Assembly: GCA_020740775.1 (NCBI GenBank)
Contig: JAHEWK010000026.1
Span: 186,001-250,000, forward strand
Source: Ilyonectria destructans
Taxonomy: Eukaryota > Ascomycota > Sordariomycetes > Hypocreales > Nectriaceae
DNA length: 64,000 bases
Direction: 5' to 3'
Of this stretch, positions 24,625-35,937 are shown one piece after another. The position numbers were made by a program, and so were the translations under genes. The notes beneath the pieces were generated by a model. It worked only from the letters and a program-made list of their open reading frames with translations, ran no database searches and had not been told where the DNA came from. Position 1 is the first letter of the stretch, and each line of letters opens with the position of its first letter.

Positions 24625-27600
24625 CCGCTCTCGCTCCCAGTAGGACTGTAACTTCAGAAGAATGTGCTGATGATATGCTCTTGCAATTTCTTCCGTTGCA
24701 AGAGAAATGCTTGTTTCACTAGTTCCTCCGCTTTCTCCTCGCGATCGCTTTCGAATGCCGCCCGAGCTTCCTTCAGCCATTGCTGAAAGAATACATCAAC
24801 CGTGATTTTGGACACCGTGAGGGTTTGAACGTTGACCTGCGAGGCTAGTCGAGGATGTAAAGGGCTTCGCGGAATGTACAAGTTAACGAGTGTCTCGAGC
24901 GCGAGATGGCCACGCTTCCAATCCATCTTGGCGAGGGGGATCCATAACATTCCAGAAGTCATGATGGCACTTTCCAGTCCCAGACCCTGGCGTTCAAGCA
25001 ACTCTCCGCGATCGCGAGATTGGCTGTTGCGAACCCACCAGCGAGGAAGCCAGATCCAATGATCGTAGTCCAGCATTTGCTCACCAACGAAGCTGTGAAT
25101 CAAGAGCCGACAAAACATCTGGGCTGTATAAAAGCCAAGAATCCTATGGACGTGACGATCTGCTACATCGAAGCGCGCTGGCTGCTCAACTGAGCTGGCA
25201 CCGGCCTCGTTGAATAAGTGATCGAGCGGAAGAACAAGGCGAGCAGCCTGCGTAAATATCATTGCGTTTATGTCCCTAGTAGGGACTGTCCAGAACGGAA
25301 AATGAACGTGATCTTCCCCTGTGAGGGGTATTGTCCAATCGAGTGGCCCGGTGTGACTTTCCCGTGTGGCCTGGAAATAGCCGCTGGCCCACATCATCAG
25401 TACGATGTCAAAGCGCAAGGTGACCTCTTTTCGAACCCCATAGTTTGAGAGCGCTTCTGGGTCTGATATAGACCTCAAGTGCCGCTTGTTCGCACTCCAG
25501 GCCTTGAGGATGGCGTTCCGGGACAGCTGCGTCTTTGAACCCCGTTCGCGATTCTGGCTGGAAGAAGAGAGGTCATTGATCATCTCGTCATCGAATGCTA
25601 GTAAAGGAAGGTATCCAGATCCAAAAAGACGATAATTGCTGTACATGACCGAGAAGAGTTCTTTGTTGCAGTTGTATGCCTTGGCGCGGATGACGGCAGG
25701 CTCACGACTCCTGGGACAGCCTGGGGTGACGGCTCCCGTCGCCTTAATTTTAGAATGGTATGTTCCGATATCTCGAAGAAGAAAGGAACGGAAGTGACTT
25801 GCTGAAAGAGGCGTTCCGGGGACGATTTCAGAAAGTCTCCGGTGTAAGTGTTGATGGCAATCACCTTCCATAGCAGTGTAAAAGGCTCAATCCTGTTGTT
25901 GTGGCCACGTGGTTGGTCGGGGACATAGTCACGCGTCCCAATATCGAGCCAGCAAGAGTGCAGGTCCAGCTGCTCAGGGTCCATGCCGGCAAGGATAGTG
26001 TTGTGAACAAGCGTCATGGTGTCGTCAAGGCTTGGTGTTGCAAAGATGTTTTTGAGATCATGGGCCTGGAAGAGTAGCCGTGGATTCTTGAAATATGGAA
26101 TGCTCTCTCCACTTTTGGTCCGGATCTGAAAAGAATTGGCCTTCTGAACGATGAAGTCCAAAATGGCGCGAGATCATCGGTCGGCAGCGTGTATTGTAAG
26201 TGGCAAGCCCTGCTGTCATCTCCTGCTCTCCATCGACCCATCTCGGGCCGTTCCTGAAAGGAACGAGACTGCGTAGGCAATGTCAAATGATCTAGGAAGT
26301 TCTTGGCGGAGAGGATCGGAAATGCTACCAAAAGCCGCCGGGATGATGATACTGTCGTAGAGGTCCTTCTGGCGATCCAGAGACAAGCCATTGTGTGATG
26401 CAGACGTTTTGGAGGCCTGGGGGAAGAATAGATATACGTCAAAGCAAATCCCTGATGTGTTCACTGACCCAAATAGAATATGTCGAGTAGTGGCGAGATC
26501 AAGGCCGTGAGGCCGGATAACCTGGTCAGTGGACATATTGCGTTTGAATGGAGGCATAAAAGACAAGCGAAAAATGCCGGGTTGGCGGACAGCCTGCAGG
26601 CTCTTGGGCCCAAACCAAATCCTGTCGACGTCCCACCGCCGTTCGATGCGGACTGGACCATGCTCCAGAGTAGCTTCGGTTTTATGGAAAGATATAGGCT
26701 CAGCAGGTTCATCGGAAAGGAATTCCTTCCATTGGTGAAGATATTTGGTGGCTTCATGGGCAAAACGCTCGTCAAAGATAGTCGTGAGCGGTGGTAATGA
26801 ACTTTGGAGGAACCGCGCCCTTTCTTGAAGGGTGTGAGCCCGTGCATTCTCATGAATCTCATGCGAACTTGAACCTGAGGAAGCCTCCTATCAGACGATG
26901 GGAATAGGGACATATGATGTGGTGGAGGGACGGACTTACAGTGACACTCGACAGCAAAGAATGTTTGAAAAATACGGTCATATGTCGTGGTTTGCGACTC
27001 AAGGAAGTCAAGGCCGCACTGTGTCTCCTGAGCCCGAAGAGCTTCGATAAAGCGATTGAGGTATGGAAGATCCACGTGCACTCGGTCGGCAAGACTGATT
27101 GGCGAGGTTGGGCTCTCCCTTGGCGAGCGGTCGGGTGAAACCGAATGGGAATCCGCTATGCGGAAGTGATCACTAGTAGTATCGAACGGAGCGAAGCCAA
27201 AGTCTGAAGTCATCGGGGAGGCCGGAGAGCTGGAATTAGTTCGTCTCCAATCACTTGCTGCCTGTTGTGCGTCGTCACCTTGATGAAAAGGGACAGGCGA
27301 AGTTGGATCGTTTTGTGGAGGGCATGAAATACCCCGGGCGGAACACTGATTTTCCGAATCAATCCAGTTTGACAAATGGCCATCATCCTGGGGCTGGGCA
27401 GTCTGCGGTATTCTCGACAAGTGTCGGCGGGCACGATAGGCTCGAACGCGGAGTCGTATGAGTTCACGTTCCGATAAGGCTGGGTCTCTCCGCGGACGGC
27501 CCGCTGTTGCTTGCATCTCTGAAGGACCGGAAATTGCGGCAGCTACAGCCTCAAACGATCCTTGCATCAATAGTTCTCCCGCGCTTGTTAAATCAGCGTC

Positions 27601-28757
27601 GGTGCGAAACGCAATGCTCGTTCGTCTTGTATCTGTCGGAGAATGCGTTACCGGAGCGGCCGATAACGCAGCCGTGGGGGGGGAAACTTGTAGAGAAGTA
27701 TTGTAGCTGATGGAGGAATCTCGAAAATCAGAGGTTTCCGGCGGGAGGTGCTGAATGCTGGCTGACGAGGTGACAGGATGGCCCCGACGGGAGTGCTCGT
27801 GTACCGGTAGATGATCTAACAGGATGCGGGACTGTGAGTTTGATGGGAAGAGAGAACTTGAATTTGCAAGCCTACTAACGATTGGTAACATCGGCCTCTG
27901 CGTGATGGACCTGGCTTACTAGCCGGACAGTTTCATGGCTGTCAGCTTCTTGGAGTTGTTGGGCTTGGCTCTGCTGACGCAACTGTTGGCGCCGTTTTCT
28001 ACCACGGTGTCGTTCTCGCTGTTTCTTGGATTCGGCTGAAACCGATGGAGGCGCCATGATCCCTTAGCGCGTTCGATCTTGAGGAAATAGGGCAGAACAA
28101 ATCGCATGATCACAGATTTGGAGGTTTGTTGGATCCATTTATTTTCTGGTGGTGTTTTGGTCATATTTATTTATCTGTCTCTTTGACGCGTCCCGCCGAC
28201 GTGTATTCTTCAAGACCTGGTAAAGGGGCGAGCTTAATTTCAACCCTCAATGTATGATTGGATGGGCTGACAGGGCTGCGAAACGATCACTGGTTTTAGA
28301 GGGCGCCTGCGGAGAGTTTGTGTGCTGACGGAGAAAAAGCAAACATGAGGTCAACTCGGCACTTGCTTTCATTCAGGGCCACCAGATAATACGGCGATCT
28401 AGGGTAAGAGCGAAGAATAAGCGCGACCAAGCGAACACGGTGTAAAAGTGAACTCAGTGACGTACAATATAGGATAATTTCCTAATTAGCAAATGGCTCC
28501 TCGCGAATATATGTTTTGTATCTGTACCATGTTACATAGGGTGATGAAATCTAGATCGTGCGCCTACAATGATGCCCGCAACTTGTATCGGTAGCTGTGA
28601 TGGGATCGCTTTGTTTCTGTTGAAAGGACCAGGCATATATACTACATTCACACTATCATCAGAGTGGGTACCCATTACTTTTGCAGATTGTATCTCAACA
28701 GTTTCCATACTCATCTACCTCCACATTTAGTCGAGCATTGTGCAACACGAAACTTGC

Positions 28758-29264
28758 CTGTTTTAGGACGTCTCTGTGGAGCCAACCGGAATACCGTCCG
28801 GTCCAAACCTTGTTCTCATTGGTCAAAGTCCAAGTAGAAGACTAGGGTATGACGACAGCTTGACAGGGTTGTAACGATATTTTATAGCAGCCTTTCTGAG
28901 TTCAGACCATGCTTTCGCCTTGACGTATATAGGGACGGATGCCTTCTATTGCGTGTTTCATGGTTATGAGTAAAGAAAAAATAATGTTCGCAATTGCGAT
29001 GGGATCGCACTGTTCCTGTGCACATTCAGTCTAGCTAGCTGTTTTAGGACATCACTGTGGAGCCAGCAGGGATACCGTCCGCTCCAAGCCTTGCTCTCAT
29101 TGGTTCGAGCCCCAGGCAAACGACCAGGGTGTAACGATAATTGACAGGGCTGTAACGATATTTCGTAAGCAGCCTCTCTGAGCTTAGACCATGCTTTCGT
29201 CTTGACAACGGGATGCATACCTTCTATTGCGAGTTTCTTGGTCAAGAGTAAGGAAAAAATAATC
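28758..29264. repeat. Tandem pair of about 230-bp diverged direct repeats
   Basis: 28758-28986 and 29039-29264 share the same order of words. These are CTGTTTTAGGAC, TGTGGAGCCA, ATACCGTCCG, CTCATTGGT, TTGACAGGG-TGTAACGATA, GCAGCCT-TCTGAG, AGACCATGCTTTCG and CCTTCTATTGCG. The copies are about 281 bp apart and differ by scattered substitutions and small gaps. No open frame is shared. Together with the AT-rich flanks this may be a non-coding transposon fragment or an old tandem duplication. Confidence 0.75.
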
Positions 29265-29439
29265 TTCTTGGTATCAATCAATTAATTACGCTCTTATCTA
29301 TCTTTTCATGCAGGTGTTGCTGTATGCATCGGTGTGTTTGAATTTTGATGAAATAAAATGTCCCCGCGGACTGCCTGCGTGTATTCCACTAAGTCCCCGC
29401 GGACTCAAACCTGGTGGGAGCCGGATTCGCATGTCCTAT

Positions 29440-29489
29440 GGCTCACTCGCTTGGGTGGCTCACTCGCTTGGGTGGCTCACTCGCTTGTG
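29440..29489. repeat. Three-copy 17-bp minisatellite
   Basis: The unit GCTCACTCGCTTGGGTG is repeated almost exactly three times. The flanking 29360-29405 stretch has two CCCCGCGGACT words. No function is implied. Confidence 0.8.
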
Positions 29490-29685
29490 AACCACGTTAT
29501 CCACTATTATTTTTCAAGAGGGCAGTGAAAAAGGCCAGGATGCCCAACAAGGGTTTTTTTTTTGTCGTACCAACTCGATACCTAGAAGATCAGCTCTCCC
29601 ATTACTGACATGCTAAGGCATTGATCGCTCAACATAGAGCAAAAGGCGGTTGAAAGGAGATGTTACCTGTCTTTTCACTATTCTA

Positions 29686-30729
29686 TCAAGTTAGAGCAGG
29701 AACTTGCTGAGTTGCGCAATGAATCCCTCCTCCAATAGAAGGCAATGCATTGATAAGCACCTGCACCACCTTGCGATCATGATACAAGGTCTTGAAAAGC
29801 TTCAGAGCCTCTTGATCCTTCTCTTCATCACCAAATCTGGGAATTATGACTCCTCCATTGACCATCAAAAAGTTGACATAAGAAGCAACGCAATTCTCTC
29901 CTTCAGACACTCGTGTCAACTTGCCCAAGTCTGGCTCGACACAATCGTACAGCTGGAGCGACCTGCCATTTGCATCTGTGGCCTGGGACAATCTGCATTT
30001 GGCGTCTTCGTATGCCGCGCCATACTTGCCTCCGCCTTCTGGCGATGGCTTGCTCAAGAGGACAACCCCTGGACGTATGAAGCGAGCGAGAGCATCGATG
30101 TGGCAATCTGTCGTCTCTTTTCCGACCTCCCCAGCGAGCCAAAGGAACTTGGTCACTCCAAGGAGTCTAGATAGTTCTGCCTCAATCTGGGTTCGAGTTT
30201 TCCCAGGGTTGCGGTTGTCGTTAATCACAGCACTTTCGGCTGCCATGAACGTCCCCTCTCCATCAATTTCCATGCCACCCCCTTCAGCGATGATTCCTGC
30301 TGGCAGAGTAGCAGCTCCTAAGATTTTTTGACTAGCTATATCCGCAATCTTTTCGTCTCCGGAAGGTGCGCGTTTGTCGCCCCAGTAGTTGAAGTTGAAG
30401 TTGACGGCCGACACTGACTGGTCGTGTCGAGACCTGACGAAGATGGGCCCAAAATCTCTGATCCACAGATGACTCGTTTCCTCCGCGCAGAAGACGGAAA
30501 CGTTGTCATTTACACGGGACTTGACCATGTCGAGCGTTTCTGAGCTTGAAAAGAGAATCACTGGATCAAACTCTGCGACAGCGTTCGCAATGCTGATGAT
30601 TTCGTTTTGGGCGTCTTGGAGTAGAGAGCCACTGTTGTCGGACGTGGAATTGGGGCACGCCATGAGAACAAATTGATGTGGTGCCGCCTCTGGTGGCTGA
30701 TACCAGTCTACTTCAGTTGACGAAGACAT
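29686..30729 (-). CDS. Agmatine deiminase / peptidyl-arginine deiminase family protein
   Basis: The 347-residue frame matches the PF04371-type guanidine-modifying fold, in which an active-site cysteine removes ammonia from agmatine, making N-carbamoylputrescine, or from related arginine compounds. Visible marks are LWIRDFGPIFV, AEGGGMEIDGEGTF, the histidine block DCHIDALARF and the C-terminal catalytic cysteine in GGGIHCATQQ. Length fits the family. I chose MSSSTEVDW (30729) because it gives the usual short N-terminus; an in-frame ATG at 30759 adds ten residues. There are no introns and the gene appears intact. It is divergent from the amidase across about 500 bp, so the two may share control. 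The exact substrate cannot be told from sequence. Confidence 0.88.
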   Translation of the reverse strand: MSSSTEVDWYQPPEAAPHQFVLMACPNSTSDNSGSLLQDAQNEIISIANAVAEFDPVILFSSSETLDMVKSRVNDNVSVFCAEETSHLWIRDFGPIFVRSRHDQSVSAVNFNFNYWGDKRAPSGDEKIADIASQKILGAATLPAGIIAEGGGMEIDGEGTFMAAESAVINDNRNPGKTRTQIEAELSRLLGVTKFLWLAGEVGKETTDCHIDALARFIRPGVVLLSKPSPEGGGKYGAAYEDAKCRLSQATDANGRSLQLYDCVEPDLGKLTRVSEGENCVASYVNFLMVNGGVIIPRFGDEEKDQEALKLFKTLYHDRKVVQVLINALPSIGGGIHCATQQVPALT

Positions 30730-30975
30730 GATATGTGTCGAGAATTGGCCGAAATGCAAGAAGCAAAGTTTGAATTAACAACCGTGAACAAAGCGGGACC
30801 AGCTTGTCTAGCCACCCACTTTTTAAATCAATTACGGAACAGGATCCGCAGAACAGACCAAGGGCTTGAGAAAGTCTAAAAACTTAGGCTAAACGGGAAG
30901 TTCTAAGCCACGCCCCGCATCGGCATGTGTCTACGGCGGAGGGACGGAGTAGTCTTCCATATTTCGCGTCACCGC

Positions 30976-31023
30976 ATCGGAAACGAGCGACTTCGGCTTT
31001 GCTTCGCCGAAACGTTTTCCGAT
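30976..31023. promoter_or_regulatory. Nested CGG/CCG inverted repeats in a divergent promoter
   Basis: The outer arms ATCGGAAACG (30976) and CGTTTTCCGAT (ending 31023) are inverted copies differing by one A. The inner arms TTCGGC (30992) and GCCGAA (31006) are perfect. They sit between the start codons of the deiminase and amidase genes. CGG/CCG inverted pairs are the usual form of Zn2Cys6 binding sites, and a Zn2Cys6 gene lies at the other end of this block. The regulatory role is inferred. Confidence 0.4.
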
Positions 31024-31231
31024 ATGTGAACATTCAGCGGCATCTATCGGCTCTTGGATGGTGTCTAGGTAAGCAAGAATAACCATCCAGCCAAGATGCC
31101 GATATCTTGCGTGTGATAAAGTGCGAATCTAAGTACTGTTCGAGGCCAAAAATTGACTGGTGTCGACGAACGTTTATCTCTCTAGGTATTCAATCGTCAC
31201 ATATCGACCTTGCCATCAAGCCTTCTAAGAC

Positions 31232-33316
31232 ATGGCTAAACTAAATATTGTGGAGGCTTCCATTGCCGATCTGCAGGTCGCCTTGTCACAAGGCGCTGTG
31301 ACAAGTGTTGAACTTGTGGCTTTGTATCTCCGCCGTATCGCTCTCTATGATCTTCGCGGTGTGGCGCTCAACTCCATCCCAATCTTGAACCAAGCTTTGT
31401 TCGAAGAAGCTGCTGCATCCGATGATTACCGTGCCTCGGGAAAGCCGATTCGGAAGTTGGAGGGGATCCCATTCACTGTTAAGGATAGCTACAAGGTCAC
31501 GGGAATGACGGTAGCTTGCGGATCACCGGCGTTCAAAGACCTCATCGCAACAGACGATGCATTCACTGTGGCCGCGATTCGATCTCAAGGGGGAATCCTT
31601 ATCGGGAGAACGAATATGCCACCCATGGCTGCTGGAGGAATGCATAGGGGGATTTACGGTCGCGCAGAAAGCCCTTACAATCCCGACTATCTTGCGGCAG
31701 CCTTTGCGTCTGGATCGTCCAATGGGTCTGCCGTAGCGACAGCTGCTTCTTTTGCAGCCTTTGGCATGGGAGAAGAGACGGTTTCCTCAGGCCGCTCGCC
31801 CGCTTCGAGTAATGCCGTTGTGGCGTACACTCCCTCTCGGGGGTGGATTTCTATTCGCGGCAACTGGTCTCTCTACCCAACCTGCGACGTTGTCGTGCCA
31901 CATACTCGGACGATGGAAGATCTGCTTGCTCTTCTTGAGGTCATTGCGATACCAGATGCGTGTACCGAGGGCGACTTTTGGCGCGATCAACCCTTCGTCA
32001 ACCTCCCTGAATCGAAACGACTGAGGCTCCCAGAGACTTTGAAGGAGATTTCAAACTCAGCGACACTTCAAGGTATTCGTCTCGCTGTCCCGGAAATGTA
32101 CATTGGAGGCCCTGCCCCCAATGGGGCCAAGCCAGTCACCGTAAACTCGGGGGTGATTCAGGCTTGGAACGAGGCCAAGAAAGAACTCCAGCGGCTCGGG
32201 GCTGAGATAATCGTCGTTCCTGACTTCCCAGTCGTCACAGCCTACGAGAATCCCAATCTCCTTCCAGCAAACGCGGCTCAACTTCCCGAAGGATGGCAAC
32301 AGAAGGAGAGAGGTCAGTTAGTTGCCCATGGGTGGGATATGTTTCTGCGCGCCAACAAATGTCCCAGAATTCCTTGTCTTGCTGCTGTGGATGAGTTCAA
32401 CATTTACCCGCAGTCGATGCGAACCGCAGCTGAGATGGAGCATCTACCTCTGAAGAATCTCATTCATTGGGGCCAGCTTGTCCAGTACCTTCAGGATGCG
32501 ACCATTTACGATATTGAGGACTTGAAGGATGCATTGGTGGCTTTGGAAGAGATGCGTCGACAACTTCTAGATGACTATCTCAAGCAATTCAATTGCGATG
32601 CTTTTGTGTTTCCTGCAGCGGGCGATGTTGGTGCTGCCGACGCTGACGTGAATCTTTCCACCGCTGCGCACGCGTGGGAGAATGGAGTCCTCTACAGCAA
32701 TGGGAATAGGGCTTTGCGACATTTAGGGGTTCCATCTGTAACTGTGCCCATGGGTTTGATCTCGGAGAAACGAATGCCAGTAGGCCTCACTTTTGCTGGT
32801 AGGGCATACGACGACGAGAATCTTCTAAAATGGGCGAATGCTTTCGAAAGGAAGACCAATTTCAGGAGCTCACCACCGCATACGCCGGCCTTGGACACGG
32901 ACACCATTGCGCGGGGGATCGAACATGGGGCAAAGGCGCATCGTCCTCTGATGGAGATCTCCAAATGCTCTGCTACTCCGACCAACGACTCGGACTTTTT
33001 GTGCGTGAGTATCACCGGTATTTTGCGAGCCGGGGCCAACAGCGAAGAAAAGGATCAAAAGATGGATCCAATCATTCAGGTCACAATCAACGGCGAGGAT
33101 GTATCGGCGGAGGATATTAGTCTTAGCTACCCAGAAGATGCTGCAAACGGCAGTCCATTGATGGAATTTGGGACCGAGATCACTGTAAGAGGGCCAAAGG
33201 ACCCAGGGGAAAGGAATAAGACAATGGAACCGGTGGCTCGCGACAAAACCATGATTGTGGTTCTTGCACGCTCAACATCGAAGGGATATCCGACTGGCTT
33301 CATGGCATTGATTTAG
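31232..33316 (+). CDS. Amidase-signature family hydrolase
   Basis: A 694-residue intronless frame. Amidase-signature enzymes hydrolyse carboxamides with a Ser-cisSer-Lys triad. Lys84 in GIPFTVKDSYK, the GSSNGS motif at 161-166 and the Ser-rich EETVSSGRSPAS stretch at about 181-192 mark the three parts. LRHLGVPSVTVPMG and GLTFAGRAYDDENLL mark the C-terminal half of the domain. The domain ends near residue 560; about 130 further residues form an extension I do not recognise. It is divergent from the deiminase gene and followed by the aminotransferase on the same strand. A role in releasing ammonia or an acid from an aryl- or alkyl-acetamide is plausible, but the substrate is unknown. Confidence 0.88.
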   Translation: MAKLNIVEASIADLQVALSQGAVTSVELVALYLRRIALYDLRGVALNSIPILNQALFEEAAASDDYRASGKPIRKLEGIPFTVKDSYKVTGMTVACGSPAFKDLIATDDAFTVAAIRSQGGILIGRTNMPPMAAGGMHRGIYGRAESPYNPDYLAAAFASGSSNGSAVATAASFAAFGMGEETVSSGRSPASSNAVVAYTPSRGWISIRGNWSLYPTCDVVVPHTRTMEDLLALLEVIAIPDACTEGDFWRDQPFVNLPESKRLRLPETLKEISNSATLQGIRLAVPEMYIGGPAPNGAKPVTVNSGVIQAWNEAKKELQRLGAEIIVVPDFPVVTAYENPNLLPANAAQLPEGWQQKERGQLVAHGWDMFLRANKCPRIPCLAAVDEFNIYPQSMRTAAEMEHLPLKNLIHWGQLVQYLQDATIYDIEDLKDALVALEEMRRQLLDDYLKQFNCDAFVFPAAGDVGAADADVNLSTAAHAWENGVLYSNGNRALRHLGVPSVTVPMGLISEKRMPVGLTFAGRAYDDENLLKWANAFERKTNFRSSPPHTPALDTDTIARGIEHGAKAHRPLMEISKCSATPTNDSDFLCVSITGILRAGANSEEKDQKMDPIIQVTINGEDVSAEDISLSYPEDAANGSPLMEFGTEITVRGPKDPGERNKTMEPVARDKTMIVVLARSTSKGYPTGFMALI

Positions 33317-33756
33317 AACTTTCTAATGAAATTATTTACATCATTTTGGACCTGCACCTTCGTTGCAGGATGTTTGCGGACAACTTGAACCGACCTCTGC
33401 CCGTCGAAATCCCTGCCTAAACAGCCTATTGTTGCTGGAAGTGGGGCTTCTAGGATTTGTCCGACTGTGGAACCCCCAAACTCCGACGGTCGGCGTGTTC
33501 AAATCGCTTCTCCGACCGTCCTTTGGCAAACGGCATCCCGAGCCGACGGGATCCGAGGCCTGAAGATGTCATCAGACAGCCCCATTTACTTGAGAGCTAT
33601 GGAGGGTCGTCAGACTGATTATAGCTTCTCATAAAGGGATCAAATAGAGAAAGACCCTGACCATCTGAATTGACCTTCGTCAACATTCTTGGACACGTCA
33701 TCCATTTTGTCATCGCCCATTCCCAGGCTACCTGATCTTGGCCATTCCACATCAAT

Positions 33757-35555
33757 ATGGATCAATTGACGGCGTACCATCTTGACAGTGACTGTTTCGA
33801 CAAGATTCGTGACAGGAGAAAGGCAGCTGGGGGCTTGAAGGCCGGCGTGGCTGCTGTGTCAGATAGTGACATGTTCAAATCTCTCGTAGGTCTACGGTCC
33901 GCTCTTAATCTGGCAGCAAAAGTTCACATGTAGAAGTCAACAGGGAAGCCTTCAGCCCGGAATTGGAACTGTGCGTACAATCATGCATTTGCCGCCAGTT
34001 TGGATCTTTTGACTCACGGAAAATAGCCCATTTCAGTCGAGAAACTCTGTCCAGATTGCCTTGCGTCATCAAGCAAGCCTCTGGATATCTCAAGCAACCC
34101 GGCATTATTTCTCTTGGAGGGGGACTTCCTTCAAGTGAGTATTTCCCCTACGCTGAGATCTCAATGCGCGTCCCGAAGCCGTATTTCTCCGAACAATGTG
34201 TCCTTTCAGAAGGGGCTGAAATGGCACAGACTGTAACGATTGGCAAGTATGATGTTCAGAAAGGTCTCTCAGAATACGATCTGTCCATCGCCCTCAACTA
34301 CGGCCAAGCGATGGGATCAGCCCAGATGATGCGCTTCATCACCGAACACACTGAACTTGTTTACAACCCTCCGTACGCCGACTGGCAGGTGTGTCAAACG
34401 GTGGGAAGCACTGCCGCTCTTGAGCAGATTATTCGAATGCTCTGCGACCGGGAGAGAGGAGATGCTGTCCTGACAGAAGAGTACACCTTCTCAACCGCTT
34501 TGTCAACAATCGTGCCTTTGGGAATCAAGGTCGTTGGGGTCAAAATGGACGAACAAGGCCTACTTCCGGATGTCATGGACAGGATTTTGACTTCCTGGGA
34601 CGATTCAAACGGCGTTCGAAAGCCTCATGTGCTTTACACAGTTCCCTCTGGACAGAATCCAACTGGTGCGACACAAGGGATTGAACGTCGCCACGCTATT
34701 TACAAAGTGTGCCAAAAGCACGACGTCTTCATCATCGAAGATGAACCTTATTACTTCCTTCAAATGCCATCCTACACTGGCAAAGCTGAACCAGCCGAGA
34801 AAAAGCCCCAGACAGTACAAGATTTCGTTTCGGGCCTCGTTCCATCTTTCATCAGTCTGGACGTCGACGGACGTGTCTTGCGCATGGATTCCTTTTCCAA
34901 AGTGCTCATACCTGGCTCTAGAATGGGATGGGTCACGGCAAGCAAGCAGGTGATTCAGCAGTTCGTTCGTCTTGCCGAGGTGGCCAACCAAGGGCCTAGT
35001 GGACTCGCCCAAATTATGCTTTGGAAACTACTTGACGAAACATGGGGACACGAGGGATATTTGGAGTGGCTGATGAGCCTGAAGAAGAATTACACGAGGA
35101 GACGCAATATGTTGCTTGCCGCCTGCGAGGAGTTTCTCCCTAGAGATCTTGTCACCTGGACTCCTCCTGCTGCAGGCATGTTTGTAAGTGCACCTTTCTC
35201 TACTGGTTCATTCCCATATCTTTTTCTTCTGCTTTCCCATCCCGCGCTCTGCTATAAGCCCCCTCAGCTTGCGATCTCATGCTAATGTGAACTATAGCTG
35301 TGGCTCAAGGTTGACCACACAAAACACCCTGAATTCCCACAACGGAGCATCCTCGAAATTGAGCTAGACGTCTTCTCCAACGCTCTTGAAAACGGTGTTC
35401 TTTGCGCACGAGGTTCTTGGTTCCGCGCTGAACCGCATACAGCTCCGAGTGAGCTATTTTTCCGTACCACATTTGCCGCTGCGACTGAAGATGCTATGAG
35501 GACAGCGATTCAGCGGTTGACCACGGCAATTAACGAAGCATTCTGCTGTGAGTGA
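33757..35555 (+). CDS. Aromatic aminotransferase (class I/II, PLP), Aro8-like
   Basis: Four exons: 33757-33885, 33934-33970, 34027-35183 and 35298-35555. All join in frame with GT-AG introns, giving 526 aa, as expected for fungal aromatic aminotransferases. The N-terminus carries RRKAAGGLKAGVAAVSDSDM and STGKPSARNW, which only appear when the first two introns are removed. Then come GIISLGGGLPSSEYFPY, the substrate/PLP region VLYTVPSGQNPTG, DEPYYFLQ and the Schiff-base lysine in MDSFSKVLIPGSRMGW (Lys347). The enzyme would convert Phe, Tyr or Trp to the 2-oxo acid. The next gene encodes a 2-oxoacid decarboxylase, so an Ehrlich-type or indole-pyruvate route is the natural reading. Confidence 0.9.
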
Positions 35556-35937
35556 TTACTTCGTCAAACTTGAGTTCAAGACAATGAAAAAAAAAATATA
35601 AAAAAATACATTAAAGTGACGACTTGACCCACTACTGTCTGCTATGATGTTGGTAATGCGTTCCAGGAGCTAATCTCTTCCAACGACCTGTTCCATATCG
35701 AGGTGTGTTATACCCGAATGATTTTTAACCCTGCCCTTTTGAGGGAAACCCTCTATTGCAGGCAAGTTGGGCTCAGGAGTCATCAACGTACAGTTATAGA
35801 TTACTATCAATCTTCATGTTGAAGCAAATTGCAGTTGATCACGACAGAGCGTTATTCTGAATGACTAAAAGGAAGGCTTGGTATTTTCATGTATCCTTTC
35901 CCTTGCTTGAGTCATTATTTATATTCCTTCTGCTACA

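Larger units (their letters stand above)
21036..28057 (-). pseudogene. Large fungal gene of unknown function, frameshifted and split by a hAT element
   Basis: One long minus-strand gene can be followed in pieces. It starts near 28057 (MAPPSVSAESKKQRERHRGRKRR, basic and Gln-rich). A 27891-26940 frame follows, with RLRVRAYRARRHL, then an intron with a good donor (26939-26875). Next come 26874-26216, 26161-25860, 25871-24654 and, beyond the transposon, 22290-21036, ending in an acidic Asp/Ser-rich tail. Motifs such as [27 protein letters not shown] and KAYNCNKELFSV recall a repeated family of long fungal proteins of unknown function (from memory, not checked). Frame changes near 26.25, 26.15, 25.86 and 24.66 kb, with no convincing introns, show it was already decaying. 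The hAT insertion then split it. Confidence 0.6.

Noticed and set aside
26461..27891. A 476-codon minus-strand frame as a complete protein
   Set aside because: Past 26939 the frame runs through an intron and then a non-conserved frame. The natural continuation from 26874 is in another frame, so only the first part is coding.
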